From CAZHLD01 sp964533185 (GTDB lineage Bacteria > Acidobacteriota > Terriglobia > Acidiferrales > UBA7541), in contig CAZHLD010000021.1 of the NCBI GenBank assembly GCA_964533185.1, positions 1-44,947 on the forward strand: DNA of 44,947 bases, in the 5' to 3' direction. Shown here piece by piece: positions 22,880 through 31,978 of this stretch. The first letter of the stretch is position 1. Each line of letters begins with the position of its first letter. Both the position numbers and the translations under genes were made by a program. The notes under the pieces are model-generated. The model ran no database searches. It was given only the letters and a program-made list of their open reading frames with translations, and was not told where the DNA came from.

Positions 22880-25776
22880 CAGGAAGCGGCTGCAGCTCCG
22901 CCGAGCAGTTCGCGGACAACAGGCAGGCAGCGCTCACAGACGGTGGGAAAGTCGGCGGCTGTGCCCACTTGAGTGGAGTAGTTCCAGCAGCGCTCGCACT
23001 TGGCCCCATCGGCGCGGGCGACTTCGACTTGCAGGAAAGCAGGCGATCCCGTACCTTCCAGGTCAATCACTTTGACTTGCGAAACAATGAACAATGCGGG
23101 TAGACGGGCGGCGTACTGACGCAGAACCTGCGCCAGACGAACTTCCGCGCGAAGGACAACCTTTGCTTCGAGCGCGCTGTTGATTAGTTTTGAGTTGCGC
23201 GCTGACTCCAACTCATGGAGAACGTGGCGGCGAACCTCTTCCAGTTCTCGCCATGCCGCGACCTTTTGCAACGGAGGGTTGCTCTCGTAATCATGAAAAT
23301 CGACTACGAAAAGTTCCTGCTCCCCAGGAAAACGAGTAAGGTGAACGCTTTCTGGGTCGTCGGCACCCCGGGGGAATTGTTTCCAGATTTCTTCGCTAGT
23401 GAAGACAAGGATGGGAGCCAAGAGTCGCAGTAAGGCAGACGAGATACGATAGACAGCGGTTTGAGCCGACCGGCGCTCGGGGCCACGGGCCGGGCGCGTG
23501 TAAAGCCTATCTTTCAAGACGTCGAAATAGTAGGCACTGAGATCCACTACGCAAAAATCATGAATATCGTGAAAGACCCTGTGGAATTGGAAAGCTTCGT
23601 ATGACTCGAGACACGTATTCACCAACTGGTGCGTTTTTGTGAGCAACCAGCGGTCGAACTCATTAAGTTGCTCGTCGGGCAGCGCGTCGCGCTGGGGATC
23701 GAAATCGGCAAGGTTGCTCAGGGCGAAGCGGAAGGTGTTACGGATTTTTCGATAGGCCTCGGAGAGCTGGGTCATCATCGCTTCGCTGAGGCTGACGTCG
23801 GCGGTGTAGTCCTGCGAGGCGACCCAGACGCGCATCAGGTCCGCACCCCACCGCTGATAAATTTCCGCTGGGTAAATGGCGTTTCCGAGCGACTTCGACA
23901 TCGGGGTGCCCTTTTCGTCGAGCGTCCAGCCGTGGGTTACCACCGTGCGGTAGGGGGCAGCGTTGCGCAGGCCGACGGCCACCAACAGTGAGCTCTGAAA
24001 CCAGCCGCGAAACTGGTCGGGGCCTTCGAGGTAGCAATCGGCCGGCCAGGGCATGCCGTAGCGCTCGAGGACGGCATAGTGCGAGGAGCCGGAGTCGAAC
24101 CAGACGTCGAGAATGTCGTTCTCTTTCTCAAAATCCGCAGCGTTGCATTTACCGCACTTCGTGCCTGCGGGAAGCAATTCGCTCGCCGGACGCACAAACC
24201 AAGCATCCGCACCTTCGCGGCGGAACCAGTCCACCACGTGCCGCAGCGCGGGAATGTTGCGCAGGAGTTCGCCACATTGCTTGCAGTGGAAAACAATGAG
24301 GGGCACGCCCCAGAAGCGCTGACGCGAGACGCACCAATCTGGCCGTGAAGCAATCATGTTGCTGATGCGCTCTTTTCCCCAGGCTGGAATCCACGTGACG
24401 CCCGCAGCTTCCGACAAAGCCTTTTCTCGCAGGGAGGGACTTTTCTCTTTTTCCGGCTGGGTTGGGTGTTCCAGATTGATGAACCACTGCTCAGTGGCGC
24501 GGAAAATGACCGGGTTGTGGCAGCGCCAACAATGCGGGTAGCTGTGTGTGAGTTTGCCTTCGCCGAGCAAAGCACCTCGGTCGCGAAGGAGCTTCACAAT
24601 AGCAGGATTCGCCTCGAAAACGGTCAAGCCTTTGTATTCGGGGAGACCTTGCGTGAAGTGACCCGAGTCGTCAAGCGGTGCATACGTCTGGATGCTGTAT
24701 TTTTGGCCGACATAGAAGTCTTCCGCTCCATGTCCCGGAGCGGTGTGGACAATCCCACTGCCGGTGTCTAGCGTGACGTGCTCGCCGAGAACACCCTGGA
24801 TGGTCTTGTTGGGAAACCTCGGGTCACCGCGATCGATGAATGGGTGATCAAAAAAACTGTATTCCAACTCTCGGCCCTTACATATTCCGAGTACTGACTT
24901 CGCTCTAAGATGGCACTCCTTGAGAATAGATTCCTTCAACGCATCAGCCATCAAGTACACGTTCCCGTCGTCGGCTTCAATCGCTGCATAGTCAAACGAC
25001 GGATGAAAGGCAAGAGCCATGCTCGCCGGGAGAGTCCAAGGCGTTGTCGTCCAAATAGTGGCATAGAGGTTATCGCCATGGCCGCGAAGGAAGGACGGAA
25101 ACGACGCATTTGCTGTCCCATAAAACCTGTATCGCACCCAGATGGAGGGGCTGGTGTGGTCTTCGTACTCGACTTCGGCTTCGGCGAGCGCTGTGGCGTC
25201 GAAGATGCACCAGTACACCGGCTTCAGCCCGCGATAGACGTAGCCCTTTTCGAGGAACGTGACGAACGCATCAGCGATGGCAGCTTCGTAGTCGAAGCTC
25301 ATTGTAAGGTAAGGGTTCTCCCACAGGCCGAAGATGCCCAAACGCTTGAACTCGCGCCGATGATTCTCGATGAAGCGGTCTGCAAACTCTCGGCAGCGGC
25401 GGCGGAATTCAGCGGGCGGCACTTTGCCTTTGCCACCCAGCTCCTTTTCGACTTTGGTCTCAATCGGCAGGCCGTGGCAATCCCAGCCCGGCACATAGGG
25501 AGCGCGGAAGCCAGCCATGGTCTTAGACTTCACCACCATGTCCTTCAGGACCTTATTCAGACCTGTGCCGAGGGTGATTTCGCCGGTAGGATAGGGCGGG
25601 CCGTCGTGCAGGGCGTAAGTGGGCGCGCCGGCGCGGGCCTGCTGGATGCGCTCGTAGAGATGCGACTGGTCCCAGGCCTCGAGCTGGCGCGGCTCCGACT
25701 GCGGCAGGTTGGCCTTCATCGGGAAGTCGGTGCGGGGCAGGTTGAGCGTGCTTTTGAGGTCGGCCGTTTGGGTCAT
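22879..25776 (-). CDS. ileS: Isoleucyl-tRNA synthetase with altered HIGH and KMSKS motifs
   Basis: 965 residues, bacterial IleS1 type: class I core, editing domain (WTTTPWTLPASMALAF near 245), WFDSGSSHYAV, anticodon-binding region, and a C-terminal zinc finger (CERC ... CERC near 925-950). It charges tRNA-Ile in the cytoplasm. The HIGH position reads TLGT (residues 68-71, in PTGEITLGTGLNK) and KMSKS reads PMSKS (625-629). The rest of both neighbourhoods (HDGPPY, VPGWDCHGLPIE) is intact, so it is probably active. First gene of ileS-lspA-rluD; no clear ribosome site before the ATG at 25776. CTGACA-N18-TAACAT about 75-105 bases upstream may be its promoter. Confidence 0.95.
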   Translation of the reverse strand: MTQTADLKSTLNLPRTDFPMKANLPQSEPRQLEAWDQSHLYERIQQARAGAPTYALHDGPPYPTGEITLGTGLNKVLKDMVVKSKTMAGFRAPYVPGWDCHGLPIETKVEKELGGKGKVPPAEFRRRCREFADRFIENHRREFKRLGIFGLWENPYLTMSFDYEAAIADAFVTFLEKGYVYRGLKPVYWCIFDATALAEAEVEYEDHTSPSIWVRYRFYGTANASFPSFLRGHGDNLYATIWTTTPWTLPASMALAFHPSFDYAAIEADDGNVYLMADALKESILKECHLRAKSVLGICKGRELEYSFFDHPFIDRGDPRFPNKTIQGVLGEHVTLDTGSGIVHTAPGHGAEDFYVGQKYSIQTYAPLDDSGHFTQGLPEYKGLTVFEANPAIVKLLRDRGALLGEGKLTHSYPHCWRCHNPVIFRATEQWFINLEHPTQPEKEKSPSLREKALSEAAGVTWIPAWGKERISNMIASRPDWCVSRQRFWGVPLIVFHCKQCGELLRNIPALRHVVDWFRREGADAWFVRPASELLPAGTKCGKCNAADFEKENDILDVWFDSGSSHYAVLERYGMPWPADCYLEGPDQFRGWFQSSLLVAVGLRNAAPYRTVVTHGWTLDEKGTPMSKSLGNAIYPAEIYQRWGADLMRVWVASQDYTADVSLSEAMMTQLSEAYRKIRNTFRFALSNLADFDPQRDALPDEQLNEFDRWLLTKTHQLVNTCLESYEAFQFHRVFHDIHDFCVVDLSAYYFDVLKDRLYTRPARGPERRSAQTAVYRISSALLRLLAPILVFTSEEIWKQFPRGADDPESVHLTRFPGEQELFVVDFHDYESNPPLQKVAAWRELEEVRRHVLHELESARNSKLINSALEAKVVLRAEVRLAQVLRQYAARLPALFIVSQVKVIDLEGTGSPAFLQVEVARADGAKCERCWNYSTQVGTAADFPTVCERCLPVVRELLGGAAAAS

Positions 25777-25937
25777 GGGAACCGTTGAGTCGAAGGCGCC
25801 GCTGCCGCTTGTAAAAAAGGGCTACAACAGGAAACCCGGCAGCCCCAGGAAACGTCGTATGTTACAATAGATTGCGAAGACGTGTCAGCCCGAGGGGGGC
25901 GATACATCCTTTTCGCCGGTGGTGAATCTAACCCCTC

Positions 25938-27182
25938 ATGGGCGAGACCATGCTGAGTTTGAACAGGGTGCGACGACCTGTGGCTGAAACCCAAAACCAG
26001 AAGGGCGAGTCGCCAGTGAAGCTGGAGACGGGAGGCCGTGTCCCGACGTTTCGGGTGAAGTCGGCACTCTCGGAAGGCTTCTGGGCCAACCTGAAAGATT
26101 TTCTCACCGAACGGCCGGTGAAGCTGCCACCGACGGCGACGCGCAGCACGCTGACCGAGGACCACTTCGGCGGGGGCTTCTGGGACAACCTGAAGGACTC
26201 ACTGAAGCCGCTGCCACTCTCCGCCAAGCGCGCCGTGCATTCGCGAATGGAAGTCGAGTGGAAGCCGTGGTACCGGTCGTTCTGGGAAAATTTGCGGGAC
26301 ACGATCGCGCCACCCAAGCTGCCCCCCATCAAAATCACAAGCAAGCCCGTCAAGGTGCGCGACATCTGGTCGCGCGATGAAAACTTCGGGCGCGCGCAGG
26401 CGCTCTCGCTGACCGTGCACGCCGGGCTGGCTGTGCTGCTGATCGTGCCCATCCTGCACCAGGTGGTGCAGCCCACGCAGGCCAGCAACAAAGTGATCGT
26501 GGACTCGATTGATATTTCGCCTTACATCTCCCAGTTGCCGGCGGGCAAGGACAAGGCCGGCGGCGGGGGTGGCGGCGGCGAGCGGATGAATACTCCGCCC
26601 ACCAAGGGCAAGCTGCCGCGGTGGAGCATGACGCAGTTTGCAAAACCGATGGCCGTGCCCCGCAACCTGGATCCGAGACTGGCCATGGAGCCGACGCTGC
26701 TCGGGCCGCCGGACCTGAAGGTGCCCAGCCCAAACCTGCCGAATTACGGCGACCCGCTGGCCAAGCTGTTGACCAACTCGGGTGGGCCCGGAGGCGGTGG
26801 CGGCATCGGCACGGGCGAGGGTGGTGGGATCGGCAGCGGGTCGGGCGGAGGTCTTGGGCCCGGGTCGGGCGGAGGCACCGGCGGCGGCCCATTCCGTCCG
26901 GGCACGGGCGGCGTGGGCTATCCGAGCTGCGCCTATTGCCCGAATCCGCAGTACTCCGAAGAGGCGCGCAAGGCGAAGTATCAAGGCACCGTCGTTCTGC
27001 AAGCAGTAATCACGCCGGACGGGCGCGCACTCAACATCACCGTGATCAAGGGGCCGGGACTGGGGCTTGAAGAGCGCGCGCTGGAAGCGGTGAAGACGTG
27101 GCGCTTTACGCCCGCGATCGGGCCCAACGGCAAGCCAGTGGCCGTGCTGGTGCCGATTGAAGTGAATTTCCGGCTGCTGTAG
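25938..27182 (+). CDS. TonB C-terminal energy transducer with N-terminal FWxNLxD repeats
   Basis: 414 residues. A cytoplasmic N-terminus of about 150 residues contains the same short motif three times: GFWANLKD (48), GFWDNLKD (80) and SFWENLRD (114). One membrane segment follows (LTVHAAGLA-like, about 159-178), then a Gly-rich linker (about 200-330, with long GGG tracts). A cysteine pair (CAYC in YPSCAYCPNPQYS) precedes the TonB domain (VVLQAVITPDGRALNITV, ALEAVKTWRFTPAIGPNGK, VPIEVNFRLL). It should transmit energy across the periplasm; the cysteines may form a disulfide. The ATG at 25950 is an alternative start. A terminator lies at 27219-27249. Confidence 0.88.
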   Translation: MGETMLSLNRVRRPVAETQNQKGESPVKLETGGRVPTFRVKSALSEGFWANLKDFLTERPVKLPPTATRSTLTEDHFGGGFWDNLKDSLKPLPLSAKRAVHSRMEVEWKPWYRSFWENLRDTIAPPKLPPIKITSKPVKVRDIWSRDENFGRAQALSLTVHAGLAVLLIVPILHQVVQPTQASNKVIVDSIDISPYISQLPAGKDKAGGGGGGGERMNTPPTKGKLPRWSMTQFAKPMAVPRNLDPRLAMEPTLLGPPDLKVPSPNLPNYGDPLAKLLTNSGGPGGGGGIGTGEGGGIGSGSGGGLGPGSGGGTGGGPFRPGTGGVGYPSCAYCPNPQYSEEARKAKYQGTVVLQAVITPDGRALNITVIKGPGLGLEERALEAVKTWRFTPAIGPNGKPVAVLVPIEVNFRLL

Positions 27183-27190
27183 GAGAGTTT

Positions 27191-27217
27191 CAAGTAATCA
27201 GTTTTCAGTTATCAGTG
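27191..27217. repeat. TCAG-stutter intergenic repeat, copy 4
   Basis: CAAGTAATCAG, TTTTCAGTTATCAGTG directly between the TonB stop and its terminator. Confidence 0.6.
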
Positions 27218-27218
27218 A

Positions 27219-27249
27219 AGGGCCGGCACGTGCCGGCCCTTTGGTCTTT
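27219..27249 (+). terminator. Rho-independent terminator of the TonB gene
   Basis: A perfect 22-base palindrome (27219-27240) followed by TTTGGTCTTT. Confidence 0.75.
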
Positions 27250-27385
27250 CAGGCTGACCGAGGCGGAAGCTGAATGGATGCCACCGAGTCATGGAGAATT
27301 CCCTCTCAGACAGTGATGGGGTTGCTGGAAAATAACGGCGAGCGGCTGCATTCCAAAGTGGCGCAAGTCTGCTAGGATGGGCGGC

Positions 27386-28246
27386 ATGAAAAAGAAAATG
27401 GGGATCGTTGTGGGGGTGGTCAGTTGCGTTCTCGTTGTAGTGGCGGTGGCCGCGCCGCACGCACAGGCGCAGACCGGATCGATTGAATTTGTGGCGCGGG
27501 TGACGCCGACCGACGGGCGGCCGGAGCCGGCGCGGGACATGCCCTTCTTCCTGCTGCGAAAGAGCTTTGCCGACATCCGCAAGGAAGCCGAAGAGATCGA
27601 GCCGAAACCGGACTTGGACAAATTTATTGACGGGCTGGAGGTCACGCCGGAGCTGAAAGCGTGGATGAAGAAGAAAAAGTCGGTGGAACTAGCCGGCAGC
27701 GAGTTTATCCGCAAGATCAAAGTGGACGACATCATGGACGTGCCGGAGTTCTACGAGGCGTACCTGAAGCGGAACTCGGGCGACGTGGCGGTGGGCTTCC
27801 CAGCGCCGAAGTTCCGCCGCGTGGACGAAAAAAAAGAGCCGGAAAAGTATAAGAAGCTGAAGGACGAGTTCCACCGGCTGATGTGGAAGTACATCGAGAA
27901 CAACCCGCAGAGCATCGACGGGATCGAGGTCTATCTGGACCCGATCAACCCCGGGCAGCGCTGGGCGCGGCAGGCAAGCGAGATGAAGCTGCGGGCGCGC
28001 AAGCGGGCGCTCGAGCTGGCACAGACGCAGTACCAGGTCGGAAAGACGGAGACCGACCTGGATGGGCGCGGCTCGTTCACCGCGCTGGCGCCGGCCGAGT
28101 ACTGGCTGGGGACGCTCGAAACGGAAGCGGTGGCCGGCGACGCGCGATTGCGCTGGGACGCACGGGTGACCGTGCGCGCGGGCGCAGCGGCGCGGGTGGA
28201 ATTGTCGAATCTCAACGCGGTCGAGCGGCCAAGACCGGCCAAGTAG
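27386..28246 (+). CDS. Secreted protein of unknown function, 286 aa
   Basis: Signal peptide in residues 1-28 (basic start, then VGVVSCVLVVVAVAAPHAQA). The mature part is highly charged, with long helices (about 50-130, KKKKSVELAGSEF, DEKKEPEKYKKLKDEFHRL) and a C-terminal beta region (about 220-275: DLDGRGSFTALAPAEYWL, RVTVRAGAAARVELSN) that looks like a carboxypeptidase-regulatory-like (Ig/CNA-B) fold. I chose the ATG at 27386, which has AGGATGGG at the right distance, over 27377, which does not. Function not recognised. Followed 45 bases later by the TerC gene. Confidence 0.75.
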   Translation: MKKKMGIVVGVVSCVLVVVAVAAPHAQAQTGSIEFVARVTPTDGRPEPARDMPFFLLRKSFADIRKEAEEIEPKPDLDKFIDGLEVTPELKAWMKKKKSVELAGSEFIRKIKVDDIMDVPEFYEAYLKRNSGDVAVGFPAPKFRRVDEKKEPEKYKKLKDEFHRLMWKYIENNPQSIDGIEVYLDPINPGQRWARQASEMKLRARKRALELAQTQYQVGKTETDLDGRGSFTALAPAEYWLGTLETEAVAGDARLRWDARVTVRAGAAARVELSNLNAVERPRPAK

Positions 28247-28291
28247 CACCCCTACCCAAAATCCATCCATGCGAATACACTCTTTCGACCG

Positions 28292-29275
28292 ATGAGCACG
28301 CTGTGGCTGTGGATCTTCTTCAACGTCTTTGTGCTGCTGATGCTGGCGCTCGACCTGGGCGTGCTGCACAAGCGGCCGCACGCGATTTCGCTGCGCGAGG
28401 CGGCGTGGTGGAGCACGATCTGGGTGTTGGTGGCGCTGGCGTTCAACGCCAGCTTCTTTTTCTGGTACGGTGCGCCGGAGTTGCGCGACGCCAAAGCGCT
28501 CGAGTTCTTCACCGGCTACCTGATCGAGCGCACGCTCAGCGTGGACAACATCTTCGTCTTCCTGGTGCTCTTCCAGTATTTCCGCGTCGAGCCGCGCTAC
28601 CAGTACCGCGTGCTGTTCTGGGGGATCATCGGGGCGCTGGTGCTGCGCGGCGCGATGATTGCGGTGGGCGTGGCGCTGATCCGGCAGTTCGAGTGGATCC
28701 TGTACGTGTTCGGCGCGTTCCTGGTCTATACCGGCGTGAGGATGCTGTTCCATAAGCCGGAAGACATCCATCCGGAGCAAAACCCGGTGTTTCGCCTCGC
28801 ACGAAAGTTCCTGCCGATGACGAAGGACTACGCCGGGCAAAAGTTTTTCGTACGCGAGGGGGGCATCTGGCGGGCCACGCCGCTCTTCCTGGTGTTGCTC
28901 GTTGTAGAGACCACCGATCTGGCCTTTGCACTCGACTCGATCCCGGCGATCTTCGCGATCACGCAGGACCCCTTCATTATCTATAGCTCGAACGTCTTCG
29001 CCATCCTGGGGCTGCGGGCGCTCTACTTCCTGCTGGCGGGCGCGCTGCCCTACTTTCGCTACCTGAGCGTGGGGCTTTCGATTGTGCTTGCGTTCATCGG
29101 CGTGAAGATGCTGGTGGCGAAGTGGGTGCACCTCTCGACGGCACTTTCGCTGGGGATTGTGTGCGCCGTGCTGGCCGTGTCGGTGATTGCCTCGCTGGCC
29201 GCTGCGGCGGCTGAAAAGCGCGCCCTGCGGAAGGCGAAGGCCAAGGAACCGCCGCCCGACCCGTTTGAGGTGTGA
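28292..29275 (+). CDS. TerC/Alx-family integral membrane protein
   Basis: 327 residues with about nine membrane segments. The family motifs are present: acidic residues in the first segments (LMLALDLGVLHKRP), FTGYLIERTLSVDNIFVF near 72-89, and VVETTDLAFALDSIPAIFAITQDPFIIYSSN near 205-240. TerC/Alx proteins export manganese or work in metal homeostasis and tellurite resistance. The last 25 residues are a basic cytoplasmic tail (EKRALRKAKAKE). Only 45 bases separate it from the gene upstream, leaving no room for the yybP-ykoY manganese riboswitch often found before this family. The next gene starts one base after its stop. Confidence 0.92.
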   Translation: MSTLWLWIFFNVFVLLMLALDLGVLHKRPHAISLREAAWWSTIWVLVALAFNASFFFWYGAPELRDAKALEFFTGYLIERTLSVDNIFVFLVLFQYFRVEPRYQYRVLFWGIIGALVLRGAMIAVGVALIRQFEWILYVFGAFLVYTGVRMLFHKPEDIHPEQNPVFRLARKFLPMTKDYAGQKFFVREGGIWRATPLFLVLLVVETTDLAFALDSIPAIFAITQDPFIIYSSNVFAILGLRALYFLLAGALPYFRYLSVGLSIVLAFIGVKMLVAKWVHLSTALSLGIVCAVLAVSVIASLAAAAAEKRALRKAKAKEPPPDPFEV

Positions 29276-29276
29276 G

Positions 29277-29831
29277 ATGTCGGCGATTCCCCGCCTGATT
29301 GCAGAGCTCTTCGACGATGACCCGGCCTTGCGCGAGGCCGCGGCGGCGAAGCTCTACGAACTCGGCGTGGAGCTGAGCGATACCGTGGCCGACGCCTGGC
29401 GGATGGATGCGGAATTCGCGTCACTGCAGGTGGGGCCGCCGACGGTGGGTGTGGCCGTGTGGCCGCACGACTTTGAGAGGATCCGGCTGGCGTGCGGTAA
29501 GCCGCGGCTGGCCGCCGTGCCGCCCGACCAAGATGCCAAGGAATTTGAGCTGCACCTGGGCAAGGCGCGGCTGGACATCTTGACGAGCGAGGGACAGCCG
29601 GGAGCAATCGCTGGTTTTCTGGAAAAGTTTGGCGAAGGCATCCAGCAGGTGGAATTGCCGGTAAGCGATGTGGGCCGAGCAACGGAGATTCTTTGGACGC
29701 GGTTCGGGGTTAAACCGGTCTATCCCCAAACGCGAGCCGGGGCCGACGGGACGCGAGTCAATTTCTTTCTGGCCGCGAACGCGGACGGGAAAAAAGTGTT
29801 GGTTGAGTTGGTCGAAGAGGCGGGGCGATGA
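29277..29831 (+). CDS. VOC (glyoxalase/epimerase)-like protein, 184 aa
   Basis: ATG at 29277, one base after the TerC stop, with GAGGTG upstream, so it is coupled. Residues 1-45 are a helical, HEAT-like start (DDDPALREAAAAKLYELGVE). Residues ~50-182 read as one or two VOC beta-alpha-beta modules ending in VNFFLAANADGKKVLVELVEE, which closely resembles the end of methylmalonyl-CoA epimerase. The early metal His of epimerases is not evident (QQVELPVSD in place of HHIAF), so the usual metal site is probably lost and activity is doubtful. Function uncertain. Confidence 0.65.
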   Translation: MSAIPRLIAELFDDDPALREAAAAKLYELGVELSDTVADAWRMDAEFASLQVGPPTVGVAVWPHDFERIRLACGKPRLAAVPPDQDAKEFELHLGKARLDILTSEGQPGAIAGFLEKFGEGIQQVELPVSDVGRATEILWTRFGVKPVYPQTRAGADGTRVNFFLAANADGKKVLVELVEEAGR

Positions 29832-29836
29832 GGCAG

Positions 29837-29876
29837 AGGGATTCTTCAGGCCGACCGAGTCGGCCCTCAGAATGAC
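29837..29876. repeat. Palindromic intergenic repeat, family A, copy 3 (reversed)
   Basis: Reverse strand reads GTCATTCTGAGG, palindrome GCCGACTCGGTCGGC, CTGAAGAATCCCT. Confidence 0.65.
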
Positions 29877-29912
29877 AACGCGGGGCGCTGGCGGGGCGGG
29901 GCAAGCCCGCCG

Positions 29913-31967
29913 CTAGGACTGGAATTCGCGGCAGGCGGTCCAGGCGCGCAGGAGCTCGGCGACGCTCCAAGCCTGAGCGATGCAGCCGCGCGGCGTGAAG
30001 GGCGGGTCGCCATCGAAGATTTCGGCGATGGTGCCCAGGCCGTGCAGGCGCATTTGGTGGGGCACAGATTCGAGAAACGATCGCGCCAGCGCTGGATCGC
30101 GATAGACCCGCAGGTGAGCCAGGACAAAGGGCCCCAGCAACCATCCCCACACAGTCCCCTGATGGTAGGCGGCATCGCGCTCGCGCGGTGAGCCGCCGTA
30201 GTGTCCAGTGTAACCCGGCTCGACGGGGGCCAGGCTGCGGAGACCGTGCGCGGTGAGCAAACTGCGCGCGCAGGCGTCCACCACGGCCTTCTGCTGCTCG
30301 GGAGTGAGCGGGCTTTCAGGCAGCGAGACAGCGAAAATCTGGTTGGGCCGCAGTGCGGGGTCGTCGCCTTCGGGGCCGTCCAGCACGTCGAAGCAGGCCT
30401 GCCGGGACTCGTTCCAGAAGCGCTGGAAGCTGCCCAGCGCGCGCTCGGCCATGCGCTGATAGGCGGCCGAGGAGCGCATCACCTGTGGCGCAAATTTCGC
30501 CATCGCGGCCAGCGCGTTGTACCAGAGGGCGTTGACCTCAACAGGCTTGCCGATGCGCGGAGTCACCACCCAATCGCCCACCCTGGCGTCCATCCAGGTG
30601 AGCTGCACGCCGGGTTCGCCGGCATAGAGCAGCCCGTCTTTGGGATCGACGTGAATGTTGTACCGCGTGCCGGCGAAGTGGCAATCCACGATGTCGGCCA
30701 GCGTGGGATAGATCTCCTGGAGGAAGGGGAGATCGCGCGTGGCGTTGAAGTACTCGCGCACAGCCTGGAAAAACCAGAGCGTGGCGTCCACGGTGTTGTA
30801 CTCGGGCGTTTCACCGGCGTCGGGGAAGACGTTGGGCAACATGCCGCGGTCCACGAAGCGCGCGAAAGTGAGCAGGATCTTGCGGGCGACCTCGGGACGG
30901 CCGGCGGCGAGCGTCAGGCCGGGCAGAGCAATCATCGTGTCGCGGCCCCAGTCGCCAAACCAGTGGTAGCCGGCGATCACCGAGCAGGCGGCAGGGTCAT
31001 CCGTGAGCGGGCGGGCGACGACGAACTGGTCGGCCGCCAGAATAAGCTGGCGCGCCCAGGCAGGCGAGTCCATGGCCGCCTGAGGATGGGCGGCCACCCA
31101 GTGCTCCAGCAGAGTCTGTTCACGTTGTGAAGCGGTCTCACAGGCGGCGCGGCCATCGAGATTCGGAGATTCCTCAGTAGAAAGAACAATCGTGAGCGCC
31201 TGACCGGGCTCCAGCCGCGCGCGAAACGTTCCGGCGTGGAGGTGGTCTTCCAACTCGTCGAGGCCGCGGTAGTGCTCCAGGGTAAGGGTGTAGTTGCGGT
31301 ACCAGTCGTGGACAGGCTCGGCTGTGGCGCGATCGCTCAACAGGTATAACGGCACGGCGCCATCGAAGGCGCGAACGCGCAAGCCGCGCTCAACGGGCTG
31401 AACGTCCATGCGCCAGTCGCCGGCGTGGGTGGTGGAGTGGTAGTCGCGGTAATTTACGAGCGCTTTGATTTCGAGATCCATCGGCGTGCCGGCGCGGATC
31501 ACGTCGTAGCGGACATAGGTGGTGTTGGCTCCGTGCTTCATCCAAACGCGCTTTTCGAGCAGAGCGTCAGCACAGGCATAAGTCCAGACCGGCGTGGCGC
31601 CTTCGAGGCGGAAGCGATCGAGGTGGAAATAGCCCACCGGGTCCGCGTAGCCGCCGGCCCAGCGGTTGGTGGCCAGCGCGTAGCTGGAGCCGAGATAACC
31701 GGCCGTCTCATCGAGCTTGGAGACGAGCAGGGTGCGGCCCAGCGGCGGCCTGAGCGCGGCCATCAGCAGGCTGTGGTAGCGGCGGGTCAAGTTACCGGCC
31801 ACGGTGCCGGAGGCAAAGCCGCCGATGCCGTTGGTGACGAGCCATTCGCGCTGCTCGGCGGTTTCGAGTGTGCCGCAAATTTCGCGCCCGAAGTCCACCA
31901 AAAGCGCTTCCGCAGCGCCGGGACCTGCGGTGCTGCGGGACGGAGCGGGTTGGGCACTGGAGCTCAT
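29913..31967 (-). CDS. Glycogen-debranching-type glucosidase (amylo-alpha-1,6-glucosidase, GH133)
   Basis: 684 residues. The N-terminal beta domain (about 20-270; LVDFGREICGTLETAEQREWLVTNGIGGFASGTV) matches the GDE N-terminal domain, and the rest is the (alpha/alpha)6 barrel with GYHWFGDWGRDTMIALPGL near 320, the family hallmark. It should remove alpha-1,6 branch stubs from glycogen-like glucans. The ATG at 31967 has GGAG 6 bases upstream; an ATG four codons earlier (31979) overlaps the stop of the SDR gene as TGATG. Either way the gene is coupled to the two upstream, forming an operon of GH63-like / SDR / GH133. Confidence 0.92.
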   Translation of the reverse strand: MSSSAQPAPSRSTAGPGAAEALLVDFGREICGTLETAEQREWLVTNGIGGFASGTVAGNLTRRYHSLLMAALRPPLGRTLLVSKLDETAGYLGSSYALATNRWAGGYADPVGYFHLDRFRLEGATPVWTYACADALLEKRVWMKHGANTTYVRYDVIRAGTPMDLEIKALVNYRDYHSTTHAGDWRMDVQPVERGLRVRAFDGAVPLYLLSDRATAEPVHDWYRNYTLTLEHYRGLDELEDHLHAGTFRARLEPGQALTIVLSTEESPNLDGRAACETASQREQTLLEHWVAAHPQAAMDSPAWARQLILAADQFVVARPLTDDPAACSVIAGYHWFGDWGRDTMIALPGLTLAAGRPEVARKILLTFARFVDRGMLPNVFPDAGETPEYNTVDATLWFFQAVREYFNATRDLPFLQEIYPTLADIVDCHFAGTRYNIHVDPKDGLLYAGEPGVQLTWMDARVGDWVVTPRIGKPVEVNALWYNALAAMAKFAPQVMRSSAAYQRMAERALGSFQRFWNESRQACFDVLDGPEGDDPALRPNQIFAVSLPESPLTPEQQKAVVDACARSLLTAHGLRSLAPVEPGYTGHYGGSPRERDAAYHQGTVWGWLLGPFVLAHLRVYRDPALARSFLESVPHQMRLHGLGTIAEIFDGDPPFTPRGCIAQAWSVAELLRAWTACREFQS

Positions 31968-31978
31968 GACTTTCTCCA

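Noticed and set aside
25777..25937. A T-box leader controlling ileS
   Set aside because: No T-box consensus or specifier loop is visible, and the likely leader is only about 75 bases.
28247..28291. A yybP-ykoY manganese riboswitch before terC
   Set aside because: Only 45 bases separate the genes, too short for the aptamer and expression platform.
27689..29131. A 480-residue minus-strand open frame opposite the secreted protein and TerC genes
   Set aside because: Its product is rich in Arg, His and Gln, a typical antisense composition; both plus-strand genes are well supported.
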